NCBI RefSeq assembly: GCF_021271205.1
Contig: NZ_JAIWKS010000001.1
Location: forward strand, 248,001 to 312,000
From: Pseudomonas uvaldensis
GTDB taxonomy: Bacteria > Pseudomonadota > Gammaproteobacteria > Pseudomonadales > Pseudomonadaceae
Direction of reading: 5' to 3'
DNA: 64,000 bases
The notes beneath the pieces are model-generated. The model had not been told where the DNA came from. It ran no database searches and saw nothing but the letters and a program-made list of their open reading frames with translations. Made by a program: the position numbers and the translations under genes. Positions 46,536-55,705 of the stretch are shown here, piece after piece. Position 1 is the stretch's first letter. The number at the start of each line of letters is the position of its first letter.

Positions 46536-47555
46536 CTAGCCCAACGCCGCGATGGCGTCCACGGACTCACGAATCAACGCAGGTCCCTTGTAGATGAAGC
46601 CCGAATAAATCTGGACCAGGCTCGCCCCGGCGGTGATTTTCTCGGCCGCATGGCGCCCTTCGGTAATCCCGCCAGCGGCGATGATCGGCAAGCGCCCGGC
46701 CAGCTCGGCGGCCAGCACCTTCACGGTGTGGGTGCTCTTGTCACGCACTGGCGCGCCGGATAACCCGCCCGCCTCATCACCGTGATCCATCCCTTCGACG
46801 CCTTCGCGACCCAGCGTCGTGTTGGTGGCGATCACCGCGTCCATGCCCGTCTCGATCAGGGCCTGGGCCACTTGCACGGTTTCTTCGTCGGTCATGTCCG
46901 GAGCGATCTTGATCGCCAGCGGGACATGCTTGCCATGAATCAGTGCCAGCTCCGCGCGACGCCGGGCCAGGTCCGCCAGCAACTGCTTGAGGGAATCCCC
47001 GAATTGCAGGCTGCGCAGCCCCGGGGTATTCGGCGAGCTGACGTTGACGGTCACGTAGCTGGCGTGGGCATATACCTTGTCCAGGCAGATCAGGTAATCG
47101 TCGACGGCGCGCTCCACCGCAGTGTCGAAATTCTTGCCGATGTTGATGCCCAGCACGCCCTTGTACTTGGCGGCGGCAACACGGGCCAGCAAATGGTCGA
47201 CGCCCAGGTTGTTGAAGCCCATGCGGTTGATGATCGCCTCGGCTTGCGGCAAGCGAAAAAGGCGCGGCTTGGGATTACCCGGTTGCGGCCGTGGCGTGAC
47301 GGTGCCGATTTCCACGAAACCGAAACCCAGCTGCGCGAAGCCGTCGATGGCTGCACCGTTCTTGTCCAGCCCCGCGGCCAGGCCCACCGGGTTGGGAAAC
47401 TGCAATCCCATCACACTCACCGGGAGTTTCGCCGGTGCCTTGCACAGCAGCCCATTGAGGCCCAGGCGCCCGCCCGCGCCAATCAGGTCCAGGGACAAAT
47501 CGTGGGAGGTTTCCGGGGAAAGTTTGAACAGCAGTTCGCGGGCCAGGGTGTACAT
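46536..47555 (-). CDS. pyrD: Dihydroorotate dehydrogenase (quinone), class 2
   Basis: Membrane-associated FMN enzyme of pyrimidine synthesis that passes electrons to quinone. 339 residues. The N-terminal amphipathic helix ([19 protein letters not shown]) marks class 2; FMN and substrate motifs include [33 protein letters not shown] with the catalytic serine, and the glycine-rich IIAAGGI near the end. The ATG at 47555 gives the conserved start. Confidence 0.95.
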   Translation of the reverse strand: MYTLARELLFKLSPETSHDLSLDLIGAGGRLGLNGLLCKAPAKLPVSVMGLQFPNPVGLAAGLDKNGAAIDGFAQLGFGFVEIGTVTPRPQPGNPKPRLFRLPQAEAIINRMGFNNLGVDHLLARVAAAKYKGVLGINIGKNFDTAVERAVDDYLICLDKVYAHASYVTVNVSSPNTPGLRSLQFGDSLKQLLADLARRRAELALIHGKHVPLAIKIAPDMTDEETVQVAQALIETGMDAVIATNTTLGREGVEGMDHGDEAGGLSGAPVRDKSTHTVKVLAAELAGRLPIIAAGGITEGRHAAEKITAGASLVQIYSGFIYKGPALIRESVDAIAALG

Positions 47556-47794
47556 GGGCGATTTTGACTCGGGCGACAAAATGAGGCGGGGATTATAGCC
47601 GCGCAGCGGCGGTTCAGCGAGGCGCCTGCATAAAACAGTGCCGATGGCATATGCCTTGCACCGTTTGTGCTCATCGACGCTCATGCCAACGACGGAATGA
47701 GTGCCACACTGATTTAAAGGACAACGGCGTCGTCCTCCGGCCTTGCTCTGGCAGTTGTCGGGTACGGCGCTTTTTATGTGCAAGGTGATGCCCG

Positions 47795-49006
47795 ATGAAT
47801 GAAATTCCAGCCAACCCCCTGGCCTGGGTCAATGGCAGCGACGCTCCGGAAAAGAGCGCGATCGATCTTGGCTTCATGGCCTTGAGTGATTGCGCCCCGG
47901 TGGTGGTGGCCGCCACCCAGGGCTTCGCCCAACCCTATGGCCTGACCTTGAACCTCAAGCGCCAGGCATCCTGGGCCAATCTGCGGGACAAGCTGGTCAG
48001 CGGCGAAATCGATGCGGCCCACAGCCTGTACGGCTTGATCTATGCGGTGCACCTGGGCATCGGCGGTGTCGCGCCGACTGACATGGCCGTGCTGATGGGC
48101 CTGAACCAGAACGGCCAGAGCATCAACCTCTCTCATGGGCTGCAAGCGCTGGGCGTGACCAGTCCTGAGGCACTGGAACGCCATGTGCACCAAACTCGCA
48201 CGAAACTGACCTTCGCCCAGACCTTCCCAACCGGCACCCATGCAATGTGGCTCTACTACTGGCTCGCCGCCCAGGGTATTCATCCGTTGTCGGATGTGGA
48301 CAGCGTGGTGGTACCGCCACCGCAAATGATCGCCCACTTGCAGGCCGGCCGTATCGATGGCCTCTGCGTCGGCGAACCCTGGTGCGCCAGTGCGGTAAAA
48401 CAGAACCTGGGCTTCACCCTGGCGACCACGCAGACCATCTGGCCCGATCACCCGGAAAAAGTCCTGGGCTGCACTCGCGCTTTTGTCGAACAATACCCCA
48501 ATACCGCACGTGCCCTGGTGATGGCGGTCCTTGAGGCCAGTCGCTTCATCGAACAGAGCAGCGAGAATCGCCGCAGCACCGCACAACTCTTGAGTGCGCC
48601 CGAATACCTCGACGCACCGCTGGACTGCATCGAGCCCCGCCTGCTTGGCATCTATGCCGACGGCTTGGGCAATAGCTGGCAGGATCCCCACGCCATGCGT
48701 TTCCACGGTGACGGCGAAGTGAACGTCCCTTACCTGTCCGACGGCATGTGGTTCATGACCCAGTTCCGCCGTTGGGGCCTGTTACGTGAAGACCCGGATT
48801 ACCTGGCCGTGGCGCAAGAGGTCCAACAGCTGGCGCTGTATCGCCAGGCCAGTGCAGCACTGGGCATCGCATCTCCCCGTCAGGACATGCGCAGCAGCCA
48901 ATTGATCGACGGTATTACTTGGGACGGTTCGGATCCGGCCGGGTATGCCCGCTGCTTCAAACTGCACGCCTTGAGCGATGCGGCTCCCCTTCTCGCCAGC
49001 CGCTGA
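47795..49006 (+). CDS. nasS: Nitrate/nitrite sensor NasS (NrtA-like, cytoplasmic)
   Basis: 403-residue protein of the NrtA/CmpA nitrate-binding family. Unlike transport-linked NrtA it has no signal peptide or lipobox: the mature-type sequence begins at once ([18 protein letters not shown]). Such cytoplasmic forms paired with NasT are known to hold NasT inactive until they bind nitrate or nitrite. Conserved features include [16 protein letters not shown] and [17 protein letters not shown] precedes the ATG. nasT follows after 14 bases. Confidence 0.9.
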   Translation: MNEIPANPLAWVNGSDAPEKSAIDLGFMALSDCAPVVVAATQGFAQPYGLTLNLKRQASWANLRDKLVSGEIDAAHSLYGLIYAVHLGIGGVAPTDMAVLMGLNQNGQSINLSHGLQALGVTSPEALERHVHQTRTKLTFAQTFPTGTHAMWLYYWLAAQGIHPLSDVDSVVVPPPQMIAHLQAGRIDGLCVGEPWCASAVKQNLGFTLATTQTIWPDHPEKVLGCTRAFVEQYPNTARALVMAVLEASRFIEQSSENRRSTAQLLSAPEYLDAPLDCIEPRLLGIYADGLGNSWQDPHAMRFHGDGEVNVPYLSDGMWFMTQFRRWGLLREDPDYLAVAQEVQQLALYRQASAALGIASPRQDMRSSQLIDGITWDGSDPAGYARCFKLHALSDAAPLLASR

Positions 49007-49020
49007 CAGGAGCCTTGAGC

Positions 49021-49596
49021 ATGTTGCGTATCCTGCTGATCAACGACACCGCGAAAAAAGTCGGTCGTCTCAAGGCTGCCCTGACGGAAGCCGGGTTCGA
49101 TGTCATCGACGAATCCGGATTGACCATCGATTTGCCAGAACGCGTCGAAACAGTGCGTCCGGACGTGATCCTGATCGATACCGAGTCACCGGGACGGGAT
49201 GTGATGGAGCAAGTGGTACTGGTCAGTCGCGACCAGCCACGACCGATCGTCATGTTTACCGACGAGCACGACCCCGATGTGATGCGCCAGGCGATCAAGT
49301 CCGGCGTGAGCGCTTACATCGTCGAAGGTATCCACGCCGCACGCCTGCAGCCGATTCTCGACGTGGCCATGGCGCGCTTCGAAAGCGACCAGGCCCTGCG
49401 CGCCCAGCTCCTGGCCAGGGACCAGCAACTGGCCGAACGCAAGCGCATCGAACTGGCCAAGGGCATGCTGATGAAGATGAAAGCCTGCAACGAAGAACAG
49501 GCCTACACCCTGATGCGCCGCCAAGCCATGAGCCGCCAGCAGAAGCTGATTCAGGTGGCGGAACAGATCATTGCCATGAATGAGTTGTTGGGCTGA
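49021..49596 (+). CDS. nasT: Antiterminator NasT (receiver-ANTAR)
   Basis: 191-residue RNA-binding regulator. The receiver-like domain (1-120) keeps an Asp at the acceptor site (LIDTESPG, near residue 48) but lacks the usual acidic pair after beta-1 (INDT) and has Glu in place of the conserved Lys (YIVEG), which suits control by NasS binding rather than by phosphorylation. The C-terminal ANTAR domain (about 125-187) carries ERKRIELAKGMLM and EEQAYTLMRRQAM. ANTAR proteins bind paired hexaloop hairpins; two such leaders lie downstream at 49803 and 53093. GGAG precedes the ATG. Confidence 0.93.
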   Translation: MLRILLINDTAKKVGRLKAALTEAGFDVIDESGLTIDLPERVETVRPDVILIDTESPGRDVMEQVVLVSRDQPRPIVMFTDEHDPDVMRQAIKSGVSAYIVEGIHAARLQPILDVAMARFESDQALRAQLLARDQQLAERKRIELAKGMLMKMKACNEEQAYTLMRRQAMSRQQKLIQVAEQIIAMNELLG

Positions 49597-49623
49597 CGGC
49601 CTCGCAGCGTCTGACCCGGCGTC

Positions 49624-49749
49624 ATCGCGAGTAGGCTCGCTCCCACAAGGGTTCGAGGTGAACAGCACCCCGCTCCCACAAGAATTCCTCCGGCGAGCAC
49701 AGCATTTGCGATACCCGGACCCACTGTGGGAGCGAGCCTGCTCGCGATA
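49624..49749. repeat. Expanded REPIN between nasT and the transporter gene
   Basis: TCGCGAGTAGGCTCGCTCCC (about 49625) and GTGGGAGCGAGCCTGCTCGCG (49726) flank about 80 bases that contain a partial third copy (CCCCGCTCCCACAAG, 49669 onward). It is the longest REPIN in the window. Confidence 0.85.
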
Positions 49750-49771
49750 GGCACCACACCGATTCCCCTGT

Positions 49772-49787
49772 TGGCACAGTTCTCGCT
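49772..49787 (+). promoter_or_regulatory. Sigma54 promoter of the nitrate transporter operon
   Basis: TGGCACAGTTCTCGCT matches the -24/-12 consensus TGGCAC-N5-TTGCW with one mismatch in the -12 part and exact GG-N10-GC spacing. The transcript would start near 49798, just before the first leader hairpin. It implies nitrogen control, presumably by NtrC; I could not place a full NtrC site. Confidence 0.7.
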
Positions 49788-49802
49788 TGGACAACCTCAC
49801 CG

Positions 49803-49888
49803 GTAACCAACGGCGGTTGCCCACCTACGACAAAGACGTCGCACACCCTGCTTGCCCTTCCAGGCGATCCGGGTTGCGGCGTTTTTTT
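49803..49888 (+). promoter_or_regulatory. NasT-responsive antitermination leader of the transporter operon
   Basis: Hairpin P1: GUAACC / GGUUGC around hexaloop AACGGC (49809-49814). Hairpin P2: CGAC / GUCG around hexaloop AAAGAC (49832-49837). Both loops have A at position 1 and G at position 4, the known ANTAR-binding rule. The terminator arm 49836-49848 pairs with 49871-49882 and is followed by seven T. P2 and the terminator share bases 49836-49841, so they exclude each other: NasT bound to P1-P2 would prevent termination. Confidence 0.8.
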
Positions 49889-49986
49889 GCTTTGGCCCCA
49901 CCGTCCGGGGTCGGCGGGTCGCCATGACGGCGCCCCACCTCGAAGCACTGACTCATTACCCGAGACTTTAACCGCTGAGGTGCGCG

Positions 49987-51198
49987 ATGAACTCAAGCTT
50001 CTGGAAATCCGGCCACACCCCGACATTGTTCGCGGCCTTTCTCTATTTCGACCTGAGCTTCATGGTCTGGTACCTGCTGGGCCCCCTGGCGGTGCAAATT
50101 GCCGTCGACCTGCAATTGACCACCCAACAACGCGGCCTGATGGTAGCGACGCCGATCCTGGCGGGCGCGGTACTGCGCCTGCTCATGGGTCTGCTGGCCG
50201 ATCGGATTTCCCCCAAGGCCGCCGGCATGGTCGGCCAGGTGATCGTGATCGGCGCACTGTTCTGCGCCTGGAAGCTGGGCATCCACAGTTATGAGCAGGC
50301 ATTGTTGCTGGGGTTGTTCCTGGGCGTGGCCGGCGCATCGTTCGCCGTCGCCCTGCCACTCGCCTCCCAATGGTATCCGCCGCAGCACCAGGGCAAGGCC
50401 ATGGGCATCGCCGGTGCCGGAAACTCGGGCACGGTCCTGGCCGCGCTGATCGCGCCGATCATGGCGGCCACGTTTGGCTGGAGCAATGTCTTCGGTTTCG
50501 CGCTGATCCCCCTTGGCCTGACCCTTGTTTTGTTCGCCTGGCTGGCCAAGAACGCGCCTGAGCGGCCGAAAACCAAGTCCATGGCCGACTACCTCAAGGC
50601 CTTGGGCGACCGTGACAGTTGGTGGTTCATGTTCTTCTACAGCGTGACCTTCGGCGGTTTCATCGGCCTGGCCAGCGCCCTGCCCGGCTATTTCAACGAC
50701 CAGTACGGCCTGAGTCCGGTGACCGCCGGCTACTACACCGCGGCCTGTGTCTTCGGCGGCAGCTTGATGCGACCGCTGGGCGGCGCCCTGGCGGACCGTT
50801 TCGGCGGCATCCGCACCTTGCTGGCGATGTACACCGTAGCGGCCGTCTGCATCGCAGCGGTAGGCTTCAACCTGCCGAACTCCTACGCGGCACTGGCCCT
50901 GTTCGTCTGCACCATGCTCGGTCTCGGCGCAGGCAACGGCGCGGTGTTCCAACTGGTGCCACAACGCTTCCGTCGCGAAATCGGTGTGATGACGGGGCTG
51001 ATCGGCATGGCCGGCGGCATCGGTGGTTTCGCACTGGCGGCAGGCATGGGCGCTATCAAGCAGAGCACCGGCAGCTATCAACTGGCGCTGTGGTTGTTCG
51101 CCAGCCTCGGTGTACTGGCCTGGTTCGGCCTGCACGGTGTCAAGCGTCGCTGGAGGACCACTTGGGGTTCGGCAGCCGTCACCGCGGCTCGGGTATAA
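49987..51198 (+). CDS. nasA: Nitrate/nitrite transporter, MFS NarK/NasA type
   Basis: 403-residue inner-membrane transporter with twelve predicted segments. The nitrate signatures of the NNP family are present: GASFAVALPLASQWYP near residues 117-132 and GLGAGNGAVFQLVPQRF near 313-329, and an Arg-containing helix (AVLRLLMGLLADR). It brings nitrate in for assimilation. First gene after the antitermination leader; the phosphatase-kinase gene follows after seven bases. Confidence 0.93.
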   Translation: MNSSFWKSGHTPTLFAAFLYFDLSFMVWYLLGPLAVQIAVDLQLTTQQRGLMVATPILAGAVLRLLMGLLADRISPKAAGMVGQVIVIGALFCAWKLGIHSYEQALLLGLFLGVAGASFAVALPLASQWYPPQHQGKAMGIAGAGNSGTVLAALIAPIMAATFGWSNVFGFALIPLGLTLVLFAWLAKNAPERPKTKSMADYLKALGDRDSWWFMFFYSVTFGGFIGLASALPGYFNDQYGLSPVTAGYYTAACVFGGSLMRPLGGALADRFGGIRTLLAMYTVAAVCIAAVGFNLPNSYAALALFVCTMLGLGAGNGAVFQLVPQRFRREIGVMTGLIGMAGGIGGFALAAGMGAIKQSTGSYQLALWLFASLGVLAWFGLHGVKRRWRTTWGSAAVTAARV

Positions 51199-51205
51199 AT
51201 AACGC

Positions 51206-52876
51206 ATGAGCCTGCAACTGAGTTTCGCCGAAGCCAGTGCCATCGGCCCGCGTGAGGAAAACCAGGACGCCCTGCGCCTGGTCACGCCTGCCCCGGCGCT
51301 GGCCGCCAGCAAAGGTTACCTGTTCGCCATCGCCGATGGCGTGAGCCAATGCGCCGATGGCGGACTGGCCGCCCGCTCGACGTTGCAGGCGCTGGCCCTG
51401 GACTACTATTCCACGCCACAAACCTGGGGCGTGGCCCAGGCGCTCGACCGGTTGTTGCTCGCACAAAACCGCTGGTTACAGGCCAACGGCGGCGGGCAGC
51501 CGTTGCTCACCACTGTCAGCGCCCTGGTCCTGCGGGGCCGGCGTTTCACCCTGGCCCATGTCGGCGATTGCCGGGTCTATCGTTGGCACGGCGATCACCT
51601 GCAACGCGTCAGTGAAGACCACGTCTGGGAACAACAGGGCATGCAACACGTGCTCAAGCGTGCCTTGGGGCTGGATCAACACCTGATTCTCGACTTTCTC
51701 GACGGCGAATTGCGCACCGACGAAACCTTCGTCCTGCTCAGCGACGGCGTCTGGGCGGTACTGGGTGACACGGCCATCGCTGGCATCCTGCGGGACCAGA
51801 CGGACCTGAACCTCGCCGCCCAGACCCTGGTCAACGCGGCGCACCTGGCCGGCAGCCAGGACAACGCCAGCGCCTTGCTGGTGCGGGTCGATGCGCTGGG
51901 TGAAGCGAGTATCGGTGATGCCCTGATCCAACTGCAGCAATGGCCCCTGCCCCCGACCCTTAAACCGGACCAGATGTTCGAGGGCTGGCGGGTCGAAGGG
52001 TTGCTCGGCCAGAGCCAGCAATCGCTGCTCTACCGAGTGCACGACAGCCAGGGCCAGCCCTGGTTGCTGAAGACCCTGCCCGGGCATCTGCGGGACGACA
52101 CCCGGGCGGGACAGGCGTTGCTCTCGGAAGAATGGTTCCTCAAGCGGGTTGCCGGCCGGCAGTTTCCGGAAATCCATGGCGTTCCCCAGCGCCAGCATTT
52201 GTACTACTTGATGCGTGAATATCCGGGCATGACCCTTGCCGAGCTGTTCGACCGGGGTGGTGCCTTGCCGCTGGCTCAATGGCAAGACCTGGCGCAGCGA
52301 TTGGTGCGGGCGGTGGGGTTGCTGCACCGACGGCAGATCTACCACCGCGACATCAAGCCGGAAAACCTGCACCTGGGGGACGATGGGGAACTGCGCCTGC
52401 TGGATTTCGGCCTGGCGTACTGCCCGGGTCTTTCCGAGGACCAGGCCAACATCTTGCCGGGCACCCCCAGTTATATCGCCCCGGAAGCCTTCGGCGGCAT
52501 CGCACCGACGGCGCAACAGGACTTGTATGCCGTGGGCGTGACTCTGTATTTCCTGCTGACCGGTCATTATCCCTACGGCGAAATCGAGGCCTTTCAACGA
52601 CCACGCTTCGGCGTGCCCGTCAGTGCCAACCGCTATCGTCCTGACCTGCCGGACTGGCTCGGACAAAGCCTGGAGCGGGCGGTCGCGGCGGATCCGGTTC
52701 TACGTTTTGAAACGGCTGAAGAGTGGCTATTGCTGCTGGAACAGGGCGAACGCCGGAGCTTGAGCGTACGACCCCGACCGTTGCTGGAAAGGGAACCGCT
52801 GAAGGTCTGGCGGACGTTGGCGCTGGTGTCTTTGATGGTGAATCTGGTGCTGCTGTTCATGGTATTTCATAGCTGA
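51206..52876 (+). CDS. PP2C phosphatase-Ser/Thr kinase fusion protein
   Basis: 556 residues. The N-terminal half is a PPM/PP2C phosphatase with its metal-binding aspartates in REENQD (near 16-21), AIADGV (near 41), LLSDGVW (near 176) and DNASALL (near 218). The C-terminal half is a Hanks-type kinase with HRDIKPEN near 379, DFG near 399 and APE near 425; the glycine loop is irregular. A C-terminal membrane anchor lies near 536-553. The same gene stands in the nitrate locus of other pseudomonads, so it probably adjusts transport or assimilation, but its targets are unknown. Seven bases after nasA, same operon. Confidence 0.9.
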   Translation: MSLQLSFAEASAIGPREENQDALRLVTPAPALAASKGYLFAIADGVSQCADGGLAARSTLQALALDYYSTPQTWGVAQALDRLLLAQNRWLQANGGGQPLLTTVSALVLRGRRFTLAHVGDCRVYRWHGDHLQRVSEDHVWEQQGMQHVLKRALGLDQHLILDFLDGELRTDETFVLLSDGVWAVLGDTAIAGILRDQTDLNLAAQTLVNAAHLAGSQDNASALLVRVDALGEASIGDALIQLQQWPLPPTLKPDQMFEGWRVEGLLGQSQQSLLYRVHDSQGQPWLLKTLPGHLRDDTRAGQALLSEEWFLKRVAGRQFPEIHGVPQRQHLYYLMREYPGMTLAELFDRGGALPLAQWQDLAQRLVRAVGLLHRRQIYHRDIKPENLHLGDDGELRLLDFGLAYCPGLSEDQANILPGTPSYIAPEAFGGIAPTAQQDLYAVGVTLYFLLTGHYPYGEIEAFQRPRFGVPVSANRYRPDLPDWLGQSLERAVAADPVLRFETAEEWLLLLEQGERRSLSVRPRPLLEREPLKVWRTLALVSLMVNLVLLFMVFHS

Positions 52877-52888
52877 GATCCGGTCGCG

Positions 52889-52913
52889 CCCATCGCGAGC
52901 AGGCTCGCGATGA
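52889..52913. repeat. Truncated REP palindrome after the kinase gene
   Basis: CATCGCGAGCAGGCTCGCGATG is what remains when the inner part of a REPIN is deleted: two REP heads fused directly. It starts 14 bases after the stop codon. Confidence 0.6.
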
Positions 52914-53049
52914 GGGCAGGACTGCCAAATACACATCTAGCAGTCGGGCGCTCCATTACCGGGCAACACGCTTTGATTCGGTGCAATAAATCCTCCCGCA
53001 ACGCCTGTCAGTGCCCTCATCCTCAATAAATCCGCACCCCTAACTCACT

Positions 53050-53065
53050 TGGCACAACCACTGCA
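53050..53065 (+). promoter_or_regulatory. Sigma54 promoter of nirB
   Basis: TGGCACAACCACTGCA at 53050-53065 matches TGGCAC-N5-TTGCA with one mismatch and exact GG-N10-GC spacing. Transcription would start near 53077, before leader hairpin P1. A GGTGCA half-site upstream (about 52980) may belong to an NtrC site, but its partner half is weak. Confidence 0.75.
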
Positions 53066-53092
53066 TAACCTCTTTCAACAGACATAAGGCAG

Positions 53093-53181
53093 CGCCTCCA
53101 ACGATGAAGGCGATGCTTCCCGAGAGAACGGGACCAGGACAAAGGCGTCCTCGCTGGATCACCAGCGAGACGCCTTTTTTT
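53093..53181 (+). promoter_or_regulatory. NasT-responsive antitermination leader of nirBD-nasC-cobA
   Basis: P1: CGCCUCC / GAAGGCG around hexaloop AACGAU (53100-53105). P2: UCCCG / CGGGA around hexaloop AGAGAA (53123-53128). Both loops obey the A1/G4 rule of ANTAR targets. A strong terminator follows: 53143-53157 pairs with 53162-53175 and ends in a run of seven T. This is the second such leader in the locus, so the transporter and reductase operons should respond together to NasS/NasT. Confidence 0.85.
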
Positions 53182-53251
53182 GTTTTCGTGAAAATGACCG
53201 AGCCAGTCCGATCGCCGTGATGAAACGGACCTGAGTTCGCGGAGAAGCCTG

Positions 53252-55705
53252 ATGAAAAAACTCAAACTGGTGATGATCGGCAACGGCATGGCCGGCGTGC
53301 GCACCCTAGAAGAGTTGCTCAAGCTCAGCAACGAGCTGTACGACATCACGGTGTTCGGCGCCGAACCGCACACCAACTACAACCGCATCCTGCTATCTCC
53401 CGTGCTCGCCGGTGAACAGACGTTCGAAGAAATCGTGCTCAACGACTTGAGCTGGTATCAGGACAACAACATCAACCTGTTGCTTAACCGCAAAGTCGTG
53501 CAAATCGACCGGGTCAAGCGCAAGGTCATCGCCGAAGACGGCACCGAGGCCGAATACGACCGCCTGCTGATTGCCACCGGCTCCACGCCGTTCATTCTGC
53601 CGATTCCCGGCCACACCCTGGAAGGCGTGATCGGCTACCGCGACATTGCCGACACCCAGGTGATGATCGAAACCGCCAAGACCCACAAGCATGCGGTGGT
53701 CATCGGTGGCGGCCTGCTGGGCCTGGAAGCGGCCAATGGCCTGAAGCTGCGGGGCATGGATGTCACCGTGGTGCACCTCGGTGACTGGCTGCTCGAACGG
53801 CAACTGGACAAGACCAGCGGCCAACTGCTGCAAACCGCTCTGGAAAGCCGCGGCCTGAAATTCCGCCTCAACGAACAGACCCAGGCCCTGCACGACGCTG
53901 GCAACGGCCGGGTCGGCTCCGTGCAGTTCAAGAATGGCGACATTATTCCCGCCGACCTGGTGGTCATGGCTGCCGGTATCCGGCCCAACGTCGAACTGGC
54001 GGAAAAATCCGGCATTCCGTGCAGCCGTGGCATCCTGGTCAACGACACCATGCAGACCTATGACCCGCGCATCTACGCCATCGGTGAATGCGCCAACCAC
54101 CGCGGGACCGCCTATGGTCTGGTGGCCCCGTTGTTCGAACAGGCCAAGGTTTGCGCCAACCACCTCGCCCAGTTGGGTTTCGCCACCTATAAGGGCTCGG
54201 TGACCTCAACCAAACTCAAGGTCACCGGCATCGATCTGTTCTCCGCCGGTGACTTCATGGGCGGCGAAGGCACCGAGACCATCACCCTCTCCGACCCCAT
54301 CGGCGGCGTGTATAAAAAACTGGTGATCAAGGATGACGTGCTGGTCGGTGCCTGTCTGTACGGCGATACGGCAGATGGCGGCTGGTATTTCCGCCAGATC
54401 CGTGAGAATGCCGCCATCAGCGAGATCCGAGATCACTTGATGTTCGGCGAAAACGCCTTGGGCGACGTAGGACATCAGGGCCAGAACAAAGCCATGAACA
54501 TGGCCGACTCCGCCGAGGTCTGCGGCTGCAATGGCGTGTGCAAGGGCACCATCGTCAAGGCTATCCAGGAACACGGCCTGTTCAGTGTCGACGACGTGAA
54601 AAAACACACCAAGGCCGCCAGTTCCTGCGGCTCCTGCGCCGGATTGGTGGAGCAGATCCTGATCAACACCGTGGGTGGCGCGGCGGACGTCAAGCCGAAA
54701 AGCGAAAAAGCCATCTGCGGTTGCAGCGACCTCAACCATGGCCAGATTCGCCAGGCGATCCGCGACGAACACTTGCTGACGGTCGCCAGCACCATGAGCT
54801 ATCTGAACTGGCGCACCCCGAACGGCTGCGCCACCTGCCGCCCGGCACTGAACTACTACCTGATTTCCACCTGGCCCGGCGAAGCCCATGACGACCCACA
54901 ATCGCGCCTGATCAACGAACGCGCCCACGCCAATATCCAGAAGGACGGCACCTATTCCGTCGTTCCGCGCATGTGGGGCGGGGTCACCACGCCTTCGGAG
55001 CTGCGGCGCATTGCCGACGTGGCCGACAAATACAGCGTGCCCATGGTCAAGGTCACCGGCGGGCAGCGCATCGACTTGCTGGGGATCAAGAAGCAAGACC
55101 TGCCCGGTGTCTGGAAAGACCTGGACATGCCGTCCGGCCATGCCTACGGCAAGTCCATCCGCACCGTGAAAACCTGCGTAGGCAGTGAGTTCTGCCGCTT
55201 CGGCACCCAAAACTCCACGCAGCTGGGCATCGAGCTGGAGCATGACCTGTTCAATATGTGGTCGCCGCACAAGGTGAAACTGGCCGTCTCCGGTTGCCCA
55301 CGCAACTGTTCGGAAGCCGGCATCAAGGATGTAGGCATCATCGGCGTCGACTCTGGCTGGGAGATGTACATCGGTGGCAACGGCGGCATCAAGACCGAAG
55401 TCGCCGAGTTCTTCGTCAAGCTCAAGACCGCCGAGGAAGTCCGTGAATACAACGGCGCCTTCCTGCAGTTGTACCGTGAAGAGGCTTTCTATCTGGAGCG
55501 TACCGTGCACTACCTGCAACGGGTCGGCATGGAGTACATCAAGAAAGCCGTGCTCGAAGACCCGGCGCGGCGCAAAGCGCTCCACGAGCGCCTGAAGTTT
55601 TCCCTGTCATTGGAACAGGACCCGTGGAAACAGCGCCTGGAACAACCCCAGTTGAAAAAAGAGTTTGAAGTCATCCCTGTGAAGAACCTGGAGGTGCCAG
55701 CATGA
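53252..55705 (+). CDS. nirB: Assimilatory nitrite reductase [NAD(P)H], large subunit
   Basis: Reduces nitrite to ammonium in the cytoplasm. 817 residues. The N-terminal FAD/NADH domain has VMIGNGMAGVRTLEEL, GGGLLGLEAANGL and AIGECANH; two BFD-like 2Fe-2S parts follow near 425-520 (CGCNGVCKG, CGSCAG, CGCSDL, CATCRP); the ferredoxin-like and sirohaem/4Fe-4S domains end with TCVGSEFCRFGTQ near 640 and SGCPRNCSEAGIKD near 682, which hold the cluster cysteines. GGAG precedes the ATG. The last four bases overlap nirD. Confidence 0.95.
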   Translation: MKKLKLVMIGNGMAGVRTLEELLKLSNELYDITVFGAEPHTNYNRILLSPVLAGEQTFEEIVLNDLSWYQDNNINLLLNRKVVQIDRVKRKVIAEDGTEAEYDRLLIATGSTPFILPIPGHTLEGVIGYRDIADTQVMIETAKTHKHAVVIGGGLLGLEAANGLKLRGMDVTVVHLGDWLLERQLDKTSGQLLQTALESRGLKFRLNEQTQALHDAGNGRVGSVQFKNGDIIPADLVVMAAGIRPNVELAEKSGIPCSRGILVNDTMQTYDPRIYAIGECANHRGTAYGLVAPLFEQAKVCANHLAQLGFATYKGSVTSTKLKVTGIDLFSAGDFMGGEGTETITLSDPIGGVYKKLVIKDDVLVGACLYGDTADGGWYFRQIRENAAISEIRDHLMFGENALGDVGHQGQNKAMNMADSAEVCGCNGVCKGTIVKAIQEHGLFSVDDVKKHTKAASSCGSCAGLVEQILINTVGGAADVKPKSEKAICGCSDLNHGQIRQAIRDEHLLTVASTMSYLNWRTPNGCATCRPALNYYLISTWPGEAHDDPQSRLINERAHANIQKDGTYSVVPRMWGGVTTPSELRRIADVADKYSVPMVKVTGGQRIDLLGIKKQDLPGVWKDLDMPSGHAYGKSIRTVKTCVGSEFCRFGTQNSTQLGIELEHDLFNMWSPHKVKLAVSGCPRNCSEAGIKDVGIIGVDSGWEMYIGGNGGIKTEVAEFFVKLKTAEEVREYNGAFLQLYREEAFYLERTVHYLQRVGMEYIKKAVLEDPARRKALHERLKFSLSLEQDPWKQRLEQPQLKKEFEVIPVKNLEVPA

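Noticed and set aside
47717..47738. Possible third ANTAR hairpin (loop AACGGC) before nasS
   Set aside because: GAC/GTC gives only three firm pairs around the loop, no second hexaloop follows, and no convincing terminator lies between it and nasS.
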